From Diphasiastrum complanatum (lineage: Eukaryota; Streptophyta; Lycopodiopsida; Lycopodiales; Lycopodiaceae), in the NCBI GenBank assembly GCA_029204225.1, contig CM055107.1, forward strand, positions 13,304,833-13,368,832: DNA of 64,000 nucleotides, written 5' to 3'. Positions 12,545 to 25,100 of this stretch are shown in pieces; the stretch's first letter is position 1; every line of letters starts with the position of its first letter. The notes beneath the pieces were generated by a model. It saw only the letters and a list, made by a program, of their open reading frames with translations. It made no database searches and had not been told where the DNA came from. The position numbers and the translations under genes are program-made.

Positions 12545-15500
12545 TTACATGCGTTTGTTGTGATTCGACGCTTTAATTAGGGTGGCTTCACATGGAAGAG
12601 GCCAGGGACATTATAAAATATGCACTTACCCCCCAATTTGAAAGCCTAGGGCCTCCCACATCATTCCATGTGAAAGGCTCTTTCATTTGGAGGGCAAAGC
12701 ACTTTTATCTAAATTCAAAATAGATAAGGAATCTATGTGTTTTATTGGAGGTGAGAGCAAGGGCTCACCACTTACCCCCCAATACTCCAAGAGGCCCAAG
12801 GTAGTCCCCTAGTATGTTGAGTTACCCTAGGTTGGCACATTTCAATGCCGTGTAGGGGCAACTCTCACTCGTTGTGTTATGGGGAAAGGCCTCTTGGAGT
12901 GGCTCCGCCAATCCAAGTAGAGGATTTGGGTCTTTTGGAATTACCCCCCACTCCATGTGAAACCACCCTTATTGTTAGTACTTTGTGCTCATGTCTTTGT
13001 CTGTACAACATACCAAATTTCACACATGTGAAGCCCATTTGATCATAAATCACTTGGACATTATATTGTTCTTGCTTGTTTTCAAAGTAACATCAATTCT
13101 AGCTTGCATTTAATGATAGAATCTTTGATGGCAATGCATCCAATCCCTCTTGTGGATTGATTGAATCCATTTCAGTTCCTTTTTGTCATAATTTCAACAT
13201 GGCTATCCAAAACATATATCATATGGACAATATCCCAGTTGAGCACATTGTTTGTTCTTCTATTATATTTTAAGTTCACGTGTGCTAATTAAGAACCGAT
13301 ACCAAAATTTTGTTGGTCTTTTTGTTGTAGGTGATTGTAACTCACAACCTTCGTCAACATTTTTATATGACATTGGTATCATTGAAAATTATGAGCATTT
13401 TAAGACTTTTAAAAAATGAATTATTTTGCCTACTATTACTCAAGGTCTTGGAGTAGAGGCTTTTGCCGATCATTATCTTTATTATTAGTCCACCTTTTTA
13501 GCCAATTGTTGTACAAGTCTCAAAATAAGAATACAATCCATTATCTAGATTTAATGAATGTTGACAAAAAAACTTCTAAAGAGAAATTTAATAAAAAGTT
13601 TACCAGATTGCATGATGATTTTAAGTTTGTAGATTTTTGCCAATTTTTGTAGTTTCAGCAGGTTTTCATCTTTTAACTTTTGTTAGATATTCTTGATGAT
13701 TATTAAAGCATTTCTTCTTCCAAACCTGTAGTTGGTCTTTCTATTGACAATAAATTTGAGAAGTCTAAAACAATAGACTTGGATGCACACCTTCAAATTA
13801 TGGATGTGCATTCTAATGATTGTATCGATCTTAATTCTGCATGATAGGCTTTATTTATTGGTGCTATATCTTCTTCTTCCCTTGAGTCTGATTCTAACTC
13901 TCTATTAAGCCTTCTTATTTATAATATGAATAATGAATATATTTTTCTTATCTAATATTTCAGATCTTTTTGGAGTCAAAGAGCCTGAAGTTCTTTGCAT
14001 TATAGCTAGGGACCTCGATAAGTTCTTAGATTTTATTGATTATGAAGTTGATAATCTTCTATTTGGGGTAGTTGATCTCAAAGATGATCATTTTTTTTTT
14101 CTTTTTTGAAAAGAGTGTTTGTTGATGGTAGTTGAAAAGATGCACAAATATGACATCAATTTGCTTCTTGAATTGGAACTTATCAGATTCTGAAATTAGC
14201 TTGGTTGTTTAGAGCCAAATATTTATGAGTCCATTTCATTGATGCCAACCACAGGTCATAGTATTGACCATGAAAAAGTCATAGAAGAGGACAAAGCAAA
14301 ATGTGCAAGTACTTTGTATTGTTTCATTTGGTCAATATTTTAAACCAAATTTTCTACATTGAAACTAATGTACTTTATTTATGACATGAAACTATCTTCC
14401 TTAATGAGTTTGCAATTCATCAACGAGGCTTGAGAAGTTTTGTTGGTGAATTCTAAATAGATCATGCATTGTCCGACTTTTTGATATTTTATTTAAAATA
14501 ACAAGATAAGTGTTGCCCATTCATAATTTCATCCACATGGAGAAACAATGACAATGGTAGTTAGGATACTTTCTTATTTTTTCAGAGGCCATAGTTTCAC
14601 TAGAAAATGTTTATCAAAAAAAGAATTGCATAGTAAATCTTAAGATGTGGACCTATAGATTTCATTTCAGGCCTTCACATTTTGCATAATATGCTGTATT
14701 TGGAAAAAAAAAATCAAAACATTTTTTTCTTTCGCTAATTTGAGTAAGTGTTAGAACTGCCATCTTTGGATCCATGTGGAAGAAGACGATCATTGGATGA
14801 CTCTAAGTTGCAACTTTCATTAAAAGAAGTATTCAAGATGAAGTGGATTAAGATAGAAAAATATTTGTAATTAATTACATTTCTAAAAGTTTTGTATCTC
14901 TATTGTCTACCACCTTGTACAAATTTGCATGCTTTTCTAAATTTTCCATAATTCACCAATTTTGTATTATGGCAAATTTGAGCTTTTATATAAAACCATT
15001 GAAAAAGTTGTAAAGTGTGGTTGTTCTTTGTATTGGTTCCACCATGTTGTGTACTTTTATGGAATTCCTCTCTTGTTTGCCAATTATATTTTTCCATTCC
15101 TTGTGATGATCCTATACTCAGATTTCCACAATTTTGTTCAAATTTTTTGCATGATAATGTGTGTTGCATTTGATACAATGTAAGAACAACAACATGGCCA
15201 AGACATTAGGCAATACAGGAAAATTCAGAGCCCTCAACACACATAAGATATTAATTTTGGTATCTATGAAGAGGCCTCCAAAAGGTAGAGATCACCTCTC
15301 GAGAAAGTATCAACCTTCCAGTCAACAAAGAAGAGGAACCACTGGAAACAAACTCCTGAGGTTTTAGAGCCTCCAACCTTGTTTAATCAGGATGATAATC
15401 GTAGTCCTCTAGACATGCACCATGATGTTCTAGAAATCAACCTACAACCTTGATTGTTTAGCTTAAAAAGTTGTGATAACCACCTAAAAGCGTCCATGGG

Positions 15501-15698
15501 GAAAAGACCAGACTCCAAGAATAGGACGTTCAAAGAGATACTTTTATCTCCTACTCCACCAGCTCATTCTGACAAGCTTTCCTACGAGAGCTTATTTACC
15601 GATAATCCTGCCCACACCTCTCAATTATGGAGCCCTCTTACTGAAATGGGTCATTTCTCCCTCCCTGGAGGATGTGCTAATGTTTGCACCATTTCTAA

Positions 15699-16139
15699 AT
15701 GTGGTTTGTCTTTAATATCTTCAACATTTATGCTCCTAATTCTCCTCACTCTCCTACAGATGTTTGGAACGATATCTCTCCCCATAATTCCCTTTCCTAT
15801 GTGCTAACGGGTGATTTTGATATGTATCTTCACCCTCTTTATGGACCTAACTGTATCTCCTTTGCAGAAAGACAAGCATGGGATTGCTTTGTAGACAGTT
15901 TTAATTGCTCCAACATTCTTTCCCTGTGCAACTCCCCCTGCCATCATACTTGGAACAATGGATGTCCCCCCCCTCCTCCCCCCCTTCCCCTTTTCTTCAC
16001 ATTTGCCAAACTTGACAGATTTTACCTTTCCAGCAAAGGAATTTGGACCAGTCGTTTATCTTGTAGCACCATCTCTTCTTTTCCCCTTTCTGATCACCTA
16101 CTTGTTGCCCTCCACTTCAATCTCTTCCTTGCCAACTAG
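15699..16139 (+). pseudogene. LINE (non-LTR retrotransposon) endonuclease fragment, D1 copy
   Basis: The frame reads I-Y-A-P-N, then GDFDMYLHPLYG, RQAWDCFVDSFN and CHHTWNNG, and in an overlapping frame KLDRFYLSSKGIW and PLSDHLLVALHF. These are the NxYxPN, GDFN, TWxN, KLDRxL and SDH blocks of the apurinic-type endonuclease of plant L1-like LINEs, which nicks target DNA. A poly-C run near 15966 shifts the frame, and the upstream QETK part is deleted in this copy. No reverse transcriptase follows; a C-terminal LINE piece begins at once. Confidence 0.65.
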
Positions 16140-16378
16140 TGACTGACCTCTTTATTGAACACTTTCATGTTAGATTTAGGAGATTTAGCCACACAAATCT
16201 ACTGCTAAATGATATCACTTTTGATGATGTAAATGTTAATGCTTTCTGGCAATGTATTAGAGTCATTACTCTTTGGAACATTTGGTTAGATAGGAATAGT
16301 AGGGAATTTGGGACTGGTGACTTTGTCATCTCCCCCCTACTCCTTTTCAAAGAGGCAGATAAGCTTTTGCTTCTTTAA
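16139..16378 (+). pseudogene. LINE ORF2 C-terminal fragment, D1 copy
   Basis: A 79-aa frame contains FWQCIRVITLWNIWLDRNSR, the pattern of the region after the reverse transcriptase in plant LINE ORF2 (compare the common WxIWLERNxRxF ending). It directly follows the endonuclease fragment, so the reverse transcriptase that should lie between, normally well over a kilobase, is missing. An A-rich run near 16439 may be the remains of the LINE tail. Confidence 0.55.
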
Positions 16379-16645
16379 GCTTTACATTTACCATGTATTT
16401 TGTAAAAGGTCTATAGTCTATGGTCAGCTTTGTTTGAGAGAAAAAAAGAATGACTTTTGTGCACAATATGAATAGTAGAAATCTAAATCAATAGCACAAA
16501 CTTTTTAATAATGATATAAAATGGATTTTACCATATAACGTGTGTTGTGATTTGCTCCCCATGCACTTTGAACTGCATCAATGAACTCCGTGCTTAAGTT
16601 TTGTATTGTTTGCACATTAATATCTGAAAAAATTTCATTTCATAA

Positions 16646-17655
16646 GGCAATTGAAATCAAGGCCGAGGTCAAGGATGCGGCTATTCAAGACAAAATAGAC
16701 CTGAAAATTGTAGGTACTGCAAGACTTGAAAGTGTATTGTGATAGTATAAACGTTAAACAACTTTATTATGAGACTTTACTTCAGATTTTTGGTCATATT
16801 GATGAGATCTTTGAGCAAATTGCATTTGGTTGGACCTTTTTCCCACGTCTAAAGCATGAATGCTATAAACACTTTCAAGTCTTTTGTGATTTTAGTGCTG
16901 ATAATAATCCACTTTGAACTTGCTTGAATTCTAAATGTTTGAAAGAGTTTATTGATGAAAATTTTGGGCATATTATTTCTATGAAAAATTTGAAGGAACA
17001 ACTTGAACAAAAGGCTTAATCATATTACTTTACGTCAATCTAATATTAATGAGGTCGCTTTGGGACTTTACTAAGGATGGTTTAAATTGGCTAGATTTTT
17101 ACCCATTTATCAATACATGGATCATGATAGTATTATGGAACGCGCTCTACTTTTGCAAACATGTTGTTACGAACTTTTTAAAGAAGACTAGATGGCTTCA
17201 TGGCAAAAGCACAACAAGAAATGATGTAAAGAATGATATTGATGAATGTAACTGGATTACTACCTATATGTATGTGAATGGTGTGGATAAGACTCAACAT
17301 AATCCTTGTTTCATGTGCATCTACTTTATTATAAACTTGGCCTTGCAAAGATTGTCTAGTCCGAATTTTGCCCCTTTTCCACAGGAAAATAACAATACCA
17401 TTGATAATTCTATGACAAATATTAAGCATACCTTCTCTAATATGTTGCCAGATTGCCTTATTAGAAAAGAAGAATTACCCTTTCTACTATGTACCTTTAA
17501 AGCACAAAAAAATGCTTTCAGATGGATTACAAATGCACATGACTGCTACTTATCATTATGTATTGTTGTAGCGAGAAAGGTACTTTTATTAATGAGGTCA
17601 ATGAAATTGCTATGGCATTCCGAACCTTGCTAACTGTGGGTACGATTGGTGGGTT

Positions 17656-17658
<3 letters not shown>
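16646..17658 (+). other. Unassigned coding-like region
   Basis: Contains a 194-aa plus-strand ORF at 17049-17633 and shorter ones (16726-16917). An alternative frame in the same place gives segments such as MERALLLQTCCYELFKED, so frames appear mixed, as in a decayed gene. I recognise no family. It lies between repeat D1 and a CT array, with a gypsy integrase downstream. Confidence 0.25.

Positions 17659-17698
<40 letters not shown>
17659..17698. repeat. (TC)n microsatellite
   Basis: About 20 TC units. Confidence 0.98.
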
Positions 17699-17700
<2 letters not shown>

Positions 17701-17854
17701 GGGCTCTATTATGCCTGTCCATAAGTGGTATCTTGTCGTACCAACACTTGTGCCACCTAGAGATCCGTTGCTACACCACTGGTCACCAAATCAGGGCCTC
17801 AACCATGGCCTGCACCTATACCAAGATGCTCTCACATCCAAGCATATCATATAG

Positions 17855-19150
17855 ATGTCCTCATACATCAACTTGAGGAAGAAAATCTTGAGGGAGCATC
17901 ATGACGTACTAGCCGCCGGACATCCAGGGGTGAATCGCATGTATGCACTTCTCAAGAGAAGCTTCTATTGGCCAGATATATGGGCAGACATTGAATCCTA
18001 TGTGCAAACATGTCCTACATGTCAACAAGTGAAGGTGGAACCGCTAGCCCCAACAGGACTACTCCAGCCATTACCAGTACCAGCATACCCTTGGGACTCA
18101 GTGAGCATGGAATTTATTGTTCAACTACCACGTTGCCAGGGTTTTGACTCAATTTACGTGGTGGTTGACCGTTTTTCAAAACAAGCTCACGTTGTACCAA
18201 CTAAAAGTTCAGTGACAGCTGAAGAAGTGGCGAGGTTATTTTTCAAATGTGTCTTCAAATACCATGGCCTACCTAGAATGATTATTTCTGACTGAGACAT
18301 CAAGTTCGTCGAAAAGTTTTGGACTTGCCTATTTCACCTCGTGGGAACTGGACTGAATTTCAACACTGCATATCACCCTCAAACAGATGGGCAAACAGAA
18401 CGAGTCAATCAACAGATTGAACAATATTTAAGAAATTATGTCGCTTGGGACCAATCCGATTGGGTCAACTACTTGGATATTCTCGAGTTTGCACATAACA
18501 ACCAAGTGAACAGATCTACTGGACGGGCACCCTTCGAAATAAGCAACGGTCAGCTACCGATTGTTCCAAGCTCTTTTCTTACAGGTGTGCAAGAAACCCC
18601 AGTACCCACTGTGGAGGAATTCATCAATGAGTGGCACACAAAGCTGACAGAGGTAAAGTCATTTTTAGAGCAGTCCCAAAGAAGTATGGCAGCTAACGTG
18701 AACCCACATCGACGAGAACTGGAATTTGAGGAAGGTGATCAAGTGTGGCTGAACACAAAGAACAGTGCATCACCAAGAGGTTTCTCTCATAAGTTTGTTC
18801 AACCTTATGCGGGACCATATCATGTCACCAAGAAGATCAACCCAGTGGCTTACCGATTGGCACTGCCATCCAGCTTGGATATACACAATGTGTTTCATAT
18901 CTCATTACTCAAACGGTACAAACCAGATGAGCGATTTGATCGGCAACACGAACTTCATCACCCACCAACGACACTTGATGATACAAAGAGGCAGCTTGTA
19001 CCAGAACAAATATTGACACATAGAAAGCGAACTGGCGTGCAACGTGAATATCTAGTGAAGTGGCTACGGGCTCCACTCATTGAGGCTTCTTGGGAGTACA
19101 AAGACAAACTTAAGGAGGGAGCCCTTGAAGTACTTGCAGATTATCTATAG
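17855..19150 (+). pseudogene. Ty3/gypsy chromovirus integrase with chromodomain
   Basis: Integrase inserts retrotransposon DNA; the chromodomain directs it to certain chromatin. In order: an HHCC zinc-binding motif (H-x-GHPG, later C-P-T-C-Q-Q-V-K), the catalytic core with MEFIVQLP, VVVDRFSK and a TAYHPQTDGQTERVNQ block, the GPY/F-type region VQPYAGPYHV, and a C-terminal chromodomain (PEQILTHR, REYLVKWL, ASWEYKDKL). A single TGA at 18293-18295 sits where SDRD is expected, a CGA-to-TGA change. The rest of the frame is open to 19150. Gag, protease and reverse transcriptase are absent upstream, so the element is 5' truncated. A polypurine tract and LTR start follow. Confidence 0.85.
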
Positions 19151-19453
19151 AAGAATCAACGCAATAGCCGTTTTCCCAGATCGGCACACAAAGCACTACC
19201 TGGCGGCATGCCTCCTGCATAAACACTCATGGCCAAGTTTGAAGTTCAAGGAACTTCCAGGTATCTTTCTTAAGTTTGTCAATAAATCACTTGCAGCTTT
19301 ACACAAGTTTTATGTAAGTGAACCTTATCTACACTTTTCCTGTGCTACTGCCAATGTATCTTTTTGATTCAAAAGTTGCTAAGGCCGGTGAATTGAGCCC
19401 GTGCCATACGTCCTAGGTCTAGTTTGGCCCTGATGAGGACATCTGCTTTTTCA

Positions 19454-19466
19454 AACGAGGGGAGGA
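19454..19466 (+). other. Polypurine tract of the chromovirus fragment
   Basis: A purine-rich run ending GAGGGGAGGA immediately precedes TGTTGTAAAG, 300 bases after the integrase-chromodomain stop, as expected for the 3' end of a chromovirus. Confidence 0.55.
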
Positions 19467-19976
19467 TGTTGTAAAGCTGACTCAGGTGCACCTACTTTGC
19501 CCTGTAAGACTCTAAGGGGTGACGCTTTCTAAGGTCCCAGAGCAAGTTAGAACGTCAAAGACTGAGCCTCCGACTTGTGGTGAGCCAGTCAAGTGGTCAC
19601 AAGTCATGAGCTAGCTCTGGAGCTCGAGTCATGGCCTAGTCAGGAAGCAAGTTGATTCTGCCGCCGGGACGACTCCCGGGACCCATGTCCGGGAGCCAGA
19701 CTGATTCTGCCAGGCTTGCTAGGTTTAATCAGCAAAATAAAAACTAAGTCCCAAAAAGCGTGCTTTACCAGAAAGCACTATGTTTCAGAAGTGAGGGGGT
19801 GCGCCGAATCACAGCAAAACTATAGGGGGAGTCCAACAGACAGAAACTTGGGCAACTCAACCAGCACCAGGAATATAGTCGCCAGGTCTCAGCTCCCTCT
19901 ACCAGCACGAGCCAGGCACAATGCCCAGCACGTGTTGGTGGCCCCGAGACCGGTCAGTCTATGTATGAATGTAACA
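19467..19976 (+). mobile_element. Probable chromovirus 3' LTR (end uncertain)
   Basis: Begins TGTTGTAAAGCTGAC after the polypurine tract. A CA-type end occurs at ATGTAACA near 19976, but the true end could lie further right, because AATAAAG occurs at 19989. No partner LTR was found, consistent with 5' truncation. Confidence 0.4.
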
Positions 19977-20359
19977 TCTTCCAAATCTAATAAAGTTGAT
20001 CCTTGGGGATGATTACCATTTCGGTTTCGCCTCCGGGACTGGTCCAAGTGGAAGGACCCTTACTACAACCTTTTTGCGTCGCCGGCGCCTAAGGGTCCTT
20101 GTCATTGACATGGGGCTTGCCACTATGCCAATTGGTCAGTTTGGCCACCACTATGCCTTGGGTTTCATGTGTGGCTTGTCTTTGCCTTTGGTTACCTTTT
20201 GGGGACGGATTTTGAGTTGGCTTTCAGGTTGGTTGGGATTCCAGTTTTCTTAAGTCTGAATGGTTAAGCTTGTTACGTTTCTGAGTTGGCTTTTACGTAA
20301 GTGCATGATAGATGAATGTTAGACTTAAGCGTGTGTTGAGGAAAGCGCTCAAGTCCCAG

Positions 20360-21455
20360 CGCCCTTTGAGGCGCCGGCGCAACAGTGATATACCACAAGA
20401 GCCAGCACCACAAGAAGTAGAATAGCTTCCTGATGACCAGCAGGGCAATGAAAGTGATGTCGAGGCACCAATTCTCGATGTCGAATTATATCAAAAGAGT
20501 TTTAGAACACTACTGCCGGATACGCAGTAGTGTTCAGCATCTTAGCAGCTTGGAGAAGGTATCTAGGAAGCTTGGATCAAAGTATGAAAGAGTCCAAGCA
20601 GACCTAATCCAGAGGGATACAGAGCTGAACGAACAAAGGCTAAGTTGTTCTATAAAAACGAAGAACTTGAAGCGGCCCAAGCAGAGTTGAGCAGGAAGGA
20701 CATAGAGCTTGAAGAAGCAAAAGGAAGGCAGGACGCTACGCTCGAAGTATTGGAAGAAATGCAGGAGCAGTCCAATGCCTTCGAAAGCAAAAACATATCG
20801 CTTAAACAACAAATTCAGATTCTGCAAGCTACTTTGCAGGAGGAGAGACGTATTTGATCTACTCTCCAGAATAGTAATGCGGAGCTGAGTAACGAACTCA
20901 GCAATGCTCAGGACTCAATTGCCCAACTGCAAAATTCTGCAGAAATGTTAAAAAAAGACAATCAAATATACAAGAGACAGGCCGAAGAGGCGGTTCTATG
21001 GCGAATCAGCATTGAAGTCACAATAGGTGCCTGCGTATCTCATGGCAGGTACAAAATTGACCCAGTAGCATGGAAGGGAATTCAGGAGAAGATGATCCAA
21101 ACTTTCTAGCTGCAATATCTGCAACCGCAAATGATTGCTTATGAAAAATTGAAGGAAGAGTCGGAAGAGGCCAAATTTTAATCGAGCCAAATGCAGATTT
21201 CTGACGCGGAAGAACCAGCACAATGCCAAGATCAGGAGACGTGGACAGATGCGCCAGCTTAGGTTATGTCAGAAAAGGCCATCCAAACGGATACCATCTG
21301 CAGGCAAGTCCAAAAGGATCAGGAGACACAGATCGAATCCAAGGAGGCTGCGAAGGTACAAACTGCTGAAGACCAGCTTGAGACGTTAAGCAATATTCCA
21401 TATCAAGCTCAGGCATCACCAAGTGGAGCGACTGTAAAGAAGAACAAGATAGTGT
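20360..21455 (+). pseudogene. Element B ORF, 5' part: basic/acidic linker and coiled coil
   Basis: Coding-like plus-strand sequence of unknown function. It starts with an Arg-rich stretch (QRPLRRRRNSDIPQEPAP) and an acidic segment, then a long heptad-like coiled coil (NEELEAAQAELSRKDIELEE, then NAELSNELSNAQDSIAQL). From 20645 one frame is kept, broken only by stops at 20855, 21107, 21179 and 21260, each one C-to-T step from Arg or Gln codons. The frame is interrupted at 21455 by the copia element and resumes in frame at 27891. The architecture resembles element A. No polymerase domain was seen. Confidence 0.5.
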
Positions 21456-22110
21456 TGTGAAAAATACAGATCCTAAGTGGATCTAAACTCCAAGATCATT
21501 GGCTTGAATGCTTGCACTCCAAACTACATAAGCTAGGAATTGGCAACACATTCTATGCTACCTAGAATGCAAAGAACTTGATCAAAAAGCATTTATCACA
21601 AATGGAAACTTCCATAAACATCAAGTGCGGCCCAAAATAGCATTATACAGTCCATAATACATCAGCCTATCACTTTTGGAAAGCACCTAAGATCATACAC
21701 AATAGCTTGAAGACAATACACACAACAATGCTCTCAATGGAGGAAGAAACAATGACAATGATCTATTGATCTCAATGAAGCATACAAAAGGTTTCTCCAA
21801 CCTGTTCTCCACGACTTCCCTACTATTTATGGATGAGGAAGATGACTCTCTCTCCTCTCTCTAGAAGGTACTTGACCCTAGATATTCCCTATATAGGAAA
21901 AATAGCTAAAAATGGCTTATATGACCAAAATACATCAAAATGGTCTCATTTTGAAGGGTATGAAGTTTGACACTTCATCATACTGAAAAAATACAGTAAA
22001 TAAAAACATTGTGACCTGGTTCACACGTGTGAAACTCCAGAACCAAAACTATTTACAATTTTAGCCAATTTAGGCCTCAAACTAGCTAGGAAATGTTGAC
22101 AATTTTCACA
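21456..22110 (-). repeat. Copia 3' LTR
   Basis: 655 bp, 3' LTR in element orientation. It contains the palindrome TTCACACGTGTGAA at 22020-22033. The polyprotein stop (22106-22108) lies inside this LTR by a few bases, and a polypurine tract (AAGAGGGAG) abuts it. Confidence 0.97.
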
Positions 22111-25100
22111 CTCCCTCTTCAACATTGGATGCTAGTTTCAACATAGTCTTTGAGCACATTCCAAGATTAGATCTATGCATTAAATATAGGTCCTTTCCCA
22201 ATGGTTTGGTGAAGATATCAGCCACACACTCCTTTGAAGAGACATGTTGAAGCTCCACCTCTTTGGCAATGACTTGATCTCTCACAAAATGGTGAGCAAT
22301 CTCAATGTGCTTGCTCCTTGCATGAAAAACAGGATTGCTTGCCAAGATTTGGGCTGAAAGGTTATCACAAAGTATGATTGGAGTCTTCTCTGGTTCCAGC
22401 AAGTGAAGATCCAATAACATCCTCTTGATCCAAAGAATCTCCTTGGTGCATGTTGTTAATGCCTTGTACTCGGCTTCGGTGGAAGATAGAGAGATAGTTG
22501 GTTGCTTCTTTGATAGCCATGAGACCACTCCATCTCCAAGATAGATTGCAAAGGCACTTGTTGACGTCCTATCCATTTGATCACCTGCAAAATCTGAATC
22601 TGAAAATCCACAAAGGTTAGGTGTAGTACCTCCATACAAGATGCCAAAATCTCTAGATCCCGAGATGTATCTAAGTACTCTCTTTCCTAGCTTCCAATGA
22701 GCCTCACTAGGATCTTGCATAAATTGACTTAGTTTACCAACCACAAAGCTTAGATCAGGTCTTGTGATGGTTAACCATATAAGAGATCCTATTAGCTTTC
22801 TATAGAGAGTAATGTCCTTGAAGGATCTTTCATTACTTCTTGTAGTTAGCTTTACATTTGATTCCATAGGAGTAGAAACAACTTTACAATCTTCCATATG
22901 AAACCTTTTTAGAATAGAGTTAACATACTTTTCTTGACATATGAATGTAGATTTAGAAGTTCTAATAATCTCTATTCCTAAGATATAATGAAGTTTACCA
23001 AGATCTTGAATTTCAAACTCTCTTTTGAGTGCCATCTTGATTTCATCTATATCTAGATTGTTACCACCACTTAAGATAATGTCATCAACATAGATCAAAA
23101 GTAAAGTGATATCATTTTCATTCAATCTAAAGTAGAGAGAATGATCATACTCACTCATAACAAAGTTTTGAGAAAGTAAGAAGGAATTGAGCTTAGCATA
23201 CCAACTCCTTGGTGCTTGCTTTAGCCCATACAAACTCTTTTGGAGATAGCACAAATGATTAGGCTCATCATGTGAAACATAGCCCTCGGGTTGCTCCATG
23301 TAAATATCTTCTTCAAGATCACCATTCAAGAAGGCATTAGTAACATCCATTTGCCACATATCCCAATCATAAAGAGTTGCAAGAGAGATTAGGATTCGAA
23401 TAGTTACCATCTTTGCCACGGGTGCAAAGGTCTCATCATAGTCAATACCATATTCTTGAGCATACCCCTTTGCCACCAACCTTGCCTTGTACTTGTTGAT
23501 TGATCCATCTTGATTTGTCTTGATCTTGAAGATCCACTTACAACCAATTGCCTTCTTGTCCTTTGGAAGCTTTACCAACCTCCATGTGTTGCTTTTGATG
23601 AGTGCTTGATGCTCATGATCCATGGCTTGGATCCATTCCTTCTTTTGAATTGCTTCACCTACACAAGTTGGTTCATCAAAAGAGGTAAGAAAAGCAAAGT
23701 TAGAGTTGTCCACCACTTGCTTTCCTTTTTCATCATAGGTTAGCCTTGATGGCTTAGCCCTTTGCCTTTGAGTCTTCCTTGAAGTTTGCTTTGGAGTGGC
23801 ATCTCCATCTTCATCCAAGACATCTTGCACATCATGATGATTAGTAGGCACATCAACATCAACATCAACAACATTGGAAACATTCTCTTCATGAAAGATG
23901 ACATCCCTACTTATGACAACTTTCTTTGTAGAAGGAATGTACACTTTGTAAGCCTTGCTTACTTCACTATAGCCAACAAACACACCCTTCTTTGATGAAG
24001 GATCTTCTTTAGTTCTATCATCAAGTGTGATATTGACAAAACATGTACATCCAAAGATCCTACAATGCTTGACACTCGGCCTTCTACCATAAAGAACCTC
24101 ATGAGGAGTTTTACCATCCAAGGAAGCACTTGTCCATCTATTACATAGATAGTTAGCACATGCTAAAGCTTCCCCCCAAAAAGACTTAGCAAGATTAGCA
24201 TGTAGTCTCATTGCCTTGGCACATTCACAAAGGGTTCTATTCTTCCTCTCGGCCACTCCATTCTGTTGTGGAGTCCTAGGACTAGACATCTCCCTCTTAA
24301 TCCCATGTGCTATACAAAAGTCTTTGAACCTATTTGAGGTGTATTCCCCTCCATTATCAGATCTTAAGCATTTGATCTTTGTATTGAATTGGTTTTCCAT
24401 TTCATTCTTGAACTTGACAAATGCAGCAAACACTTCATCCTTACTTTTAAGAAGATAGATCCAAGTATACCTACTAAAGTCATCAATGAAAGTTGCATAC
24501 ATCTTTGCCCCACCATTGCTAGTTGTACTAGAAGAATGAATATCAGAATGCACAAGTTGAAAAGCTTCTTTAGATCTAGAAGTAGATCTAGAATAAGCAA
24601 GTCTATGAGATTTGGACAAGGCACAATGTTCACAAACACTATTGTTTGCAACAAGACTTTTAGGGAGACCAAGAACAAGCTCTTTCTTTGCCATTACCTC
24701 CAAAGATTTGAAGTTGGGATGGCCCAACCTCTTGTGCCAAACTTCTTGGTTTGTCAATTGCTCCCTAGCCATACATCCTTCATGATTAGAGATCACACAT
24801 GCATCAAGCTTGAAAAGTTTACCATGCCTCCTACCTTGAGCAATCAAGGATCCACATTTACTTATCAAACATGCATCTCCAATGAACTCCACATCAAGTC
24901 CTTTGTCAATCATTTGACTTACACTAAGCAAATTCTTAGTGATTGAAGGAATGTACAAAACATTTTCAAGATTTGCTTTCCTATTTGTTGAAAGGGAAAT
25001 AGGAATAGTGCCTATGCCTTTGATGTCACATTGACCATCATTTGCAGTGTAGATGATGTTACCTTCTCCCTCATAAGACAATAAGGATGTAAAGTATTCC

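Noticed and set aside
17049-17633. 194-aa ORF as a real gene
   Set aside because: No domain recognised, and an overlapping frame also looks coding-like; kept only as an unassigned region.
24389-24946. 185-aa plus-strand ORF
   Set aside because: Antisense to the intact copia polyprotein, with no recognisable motif.
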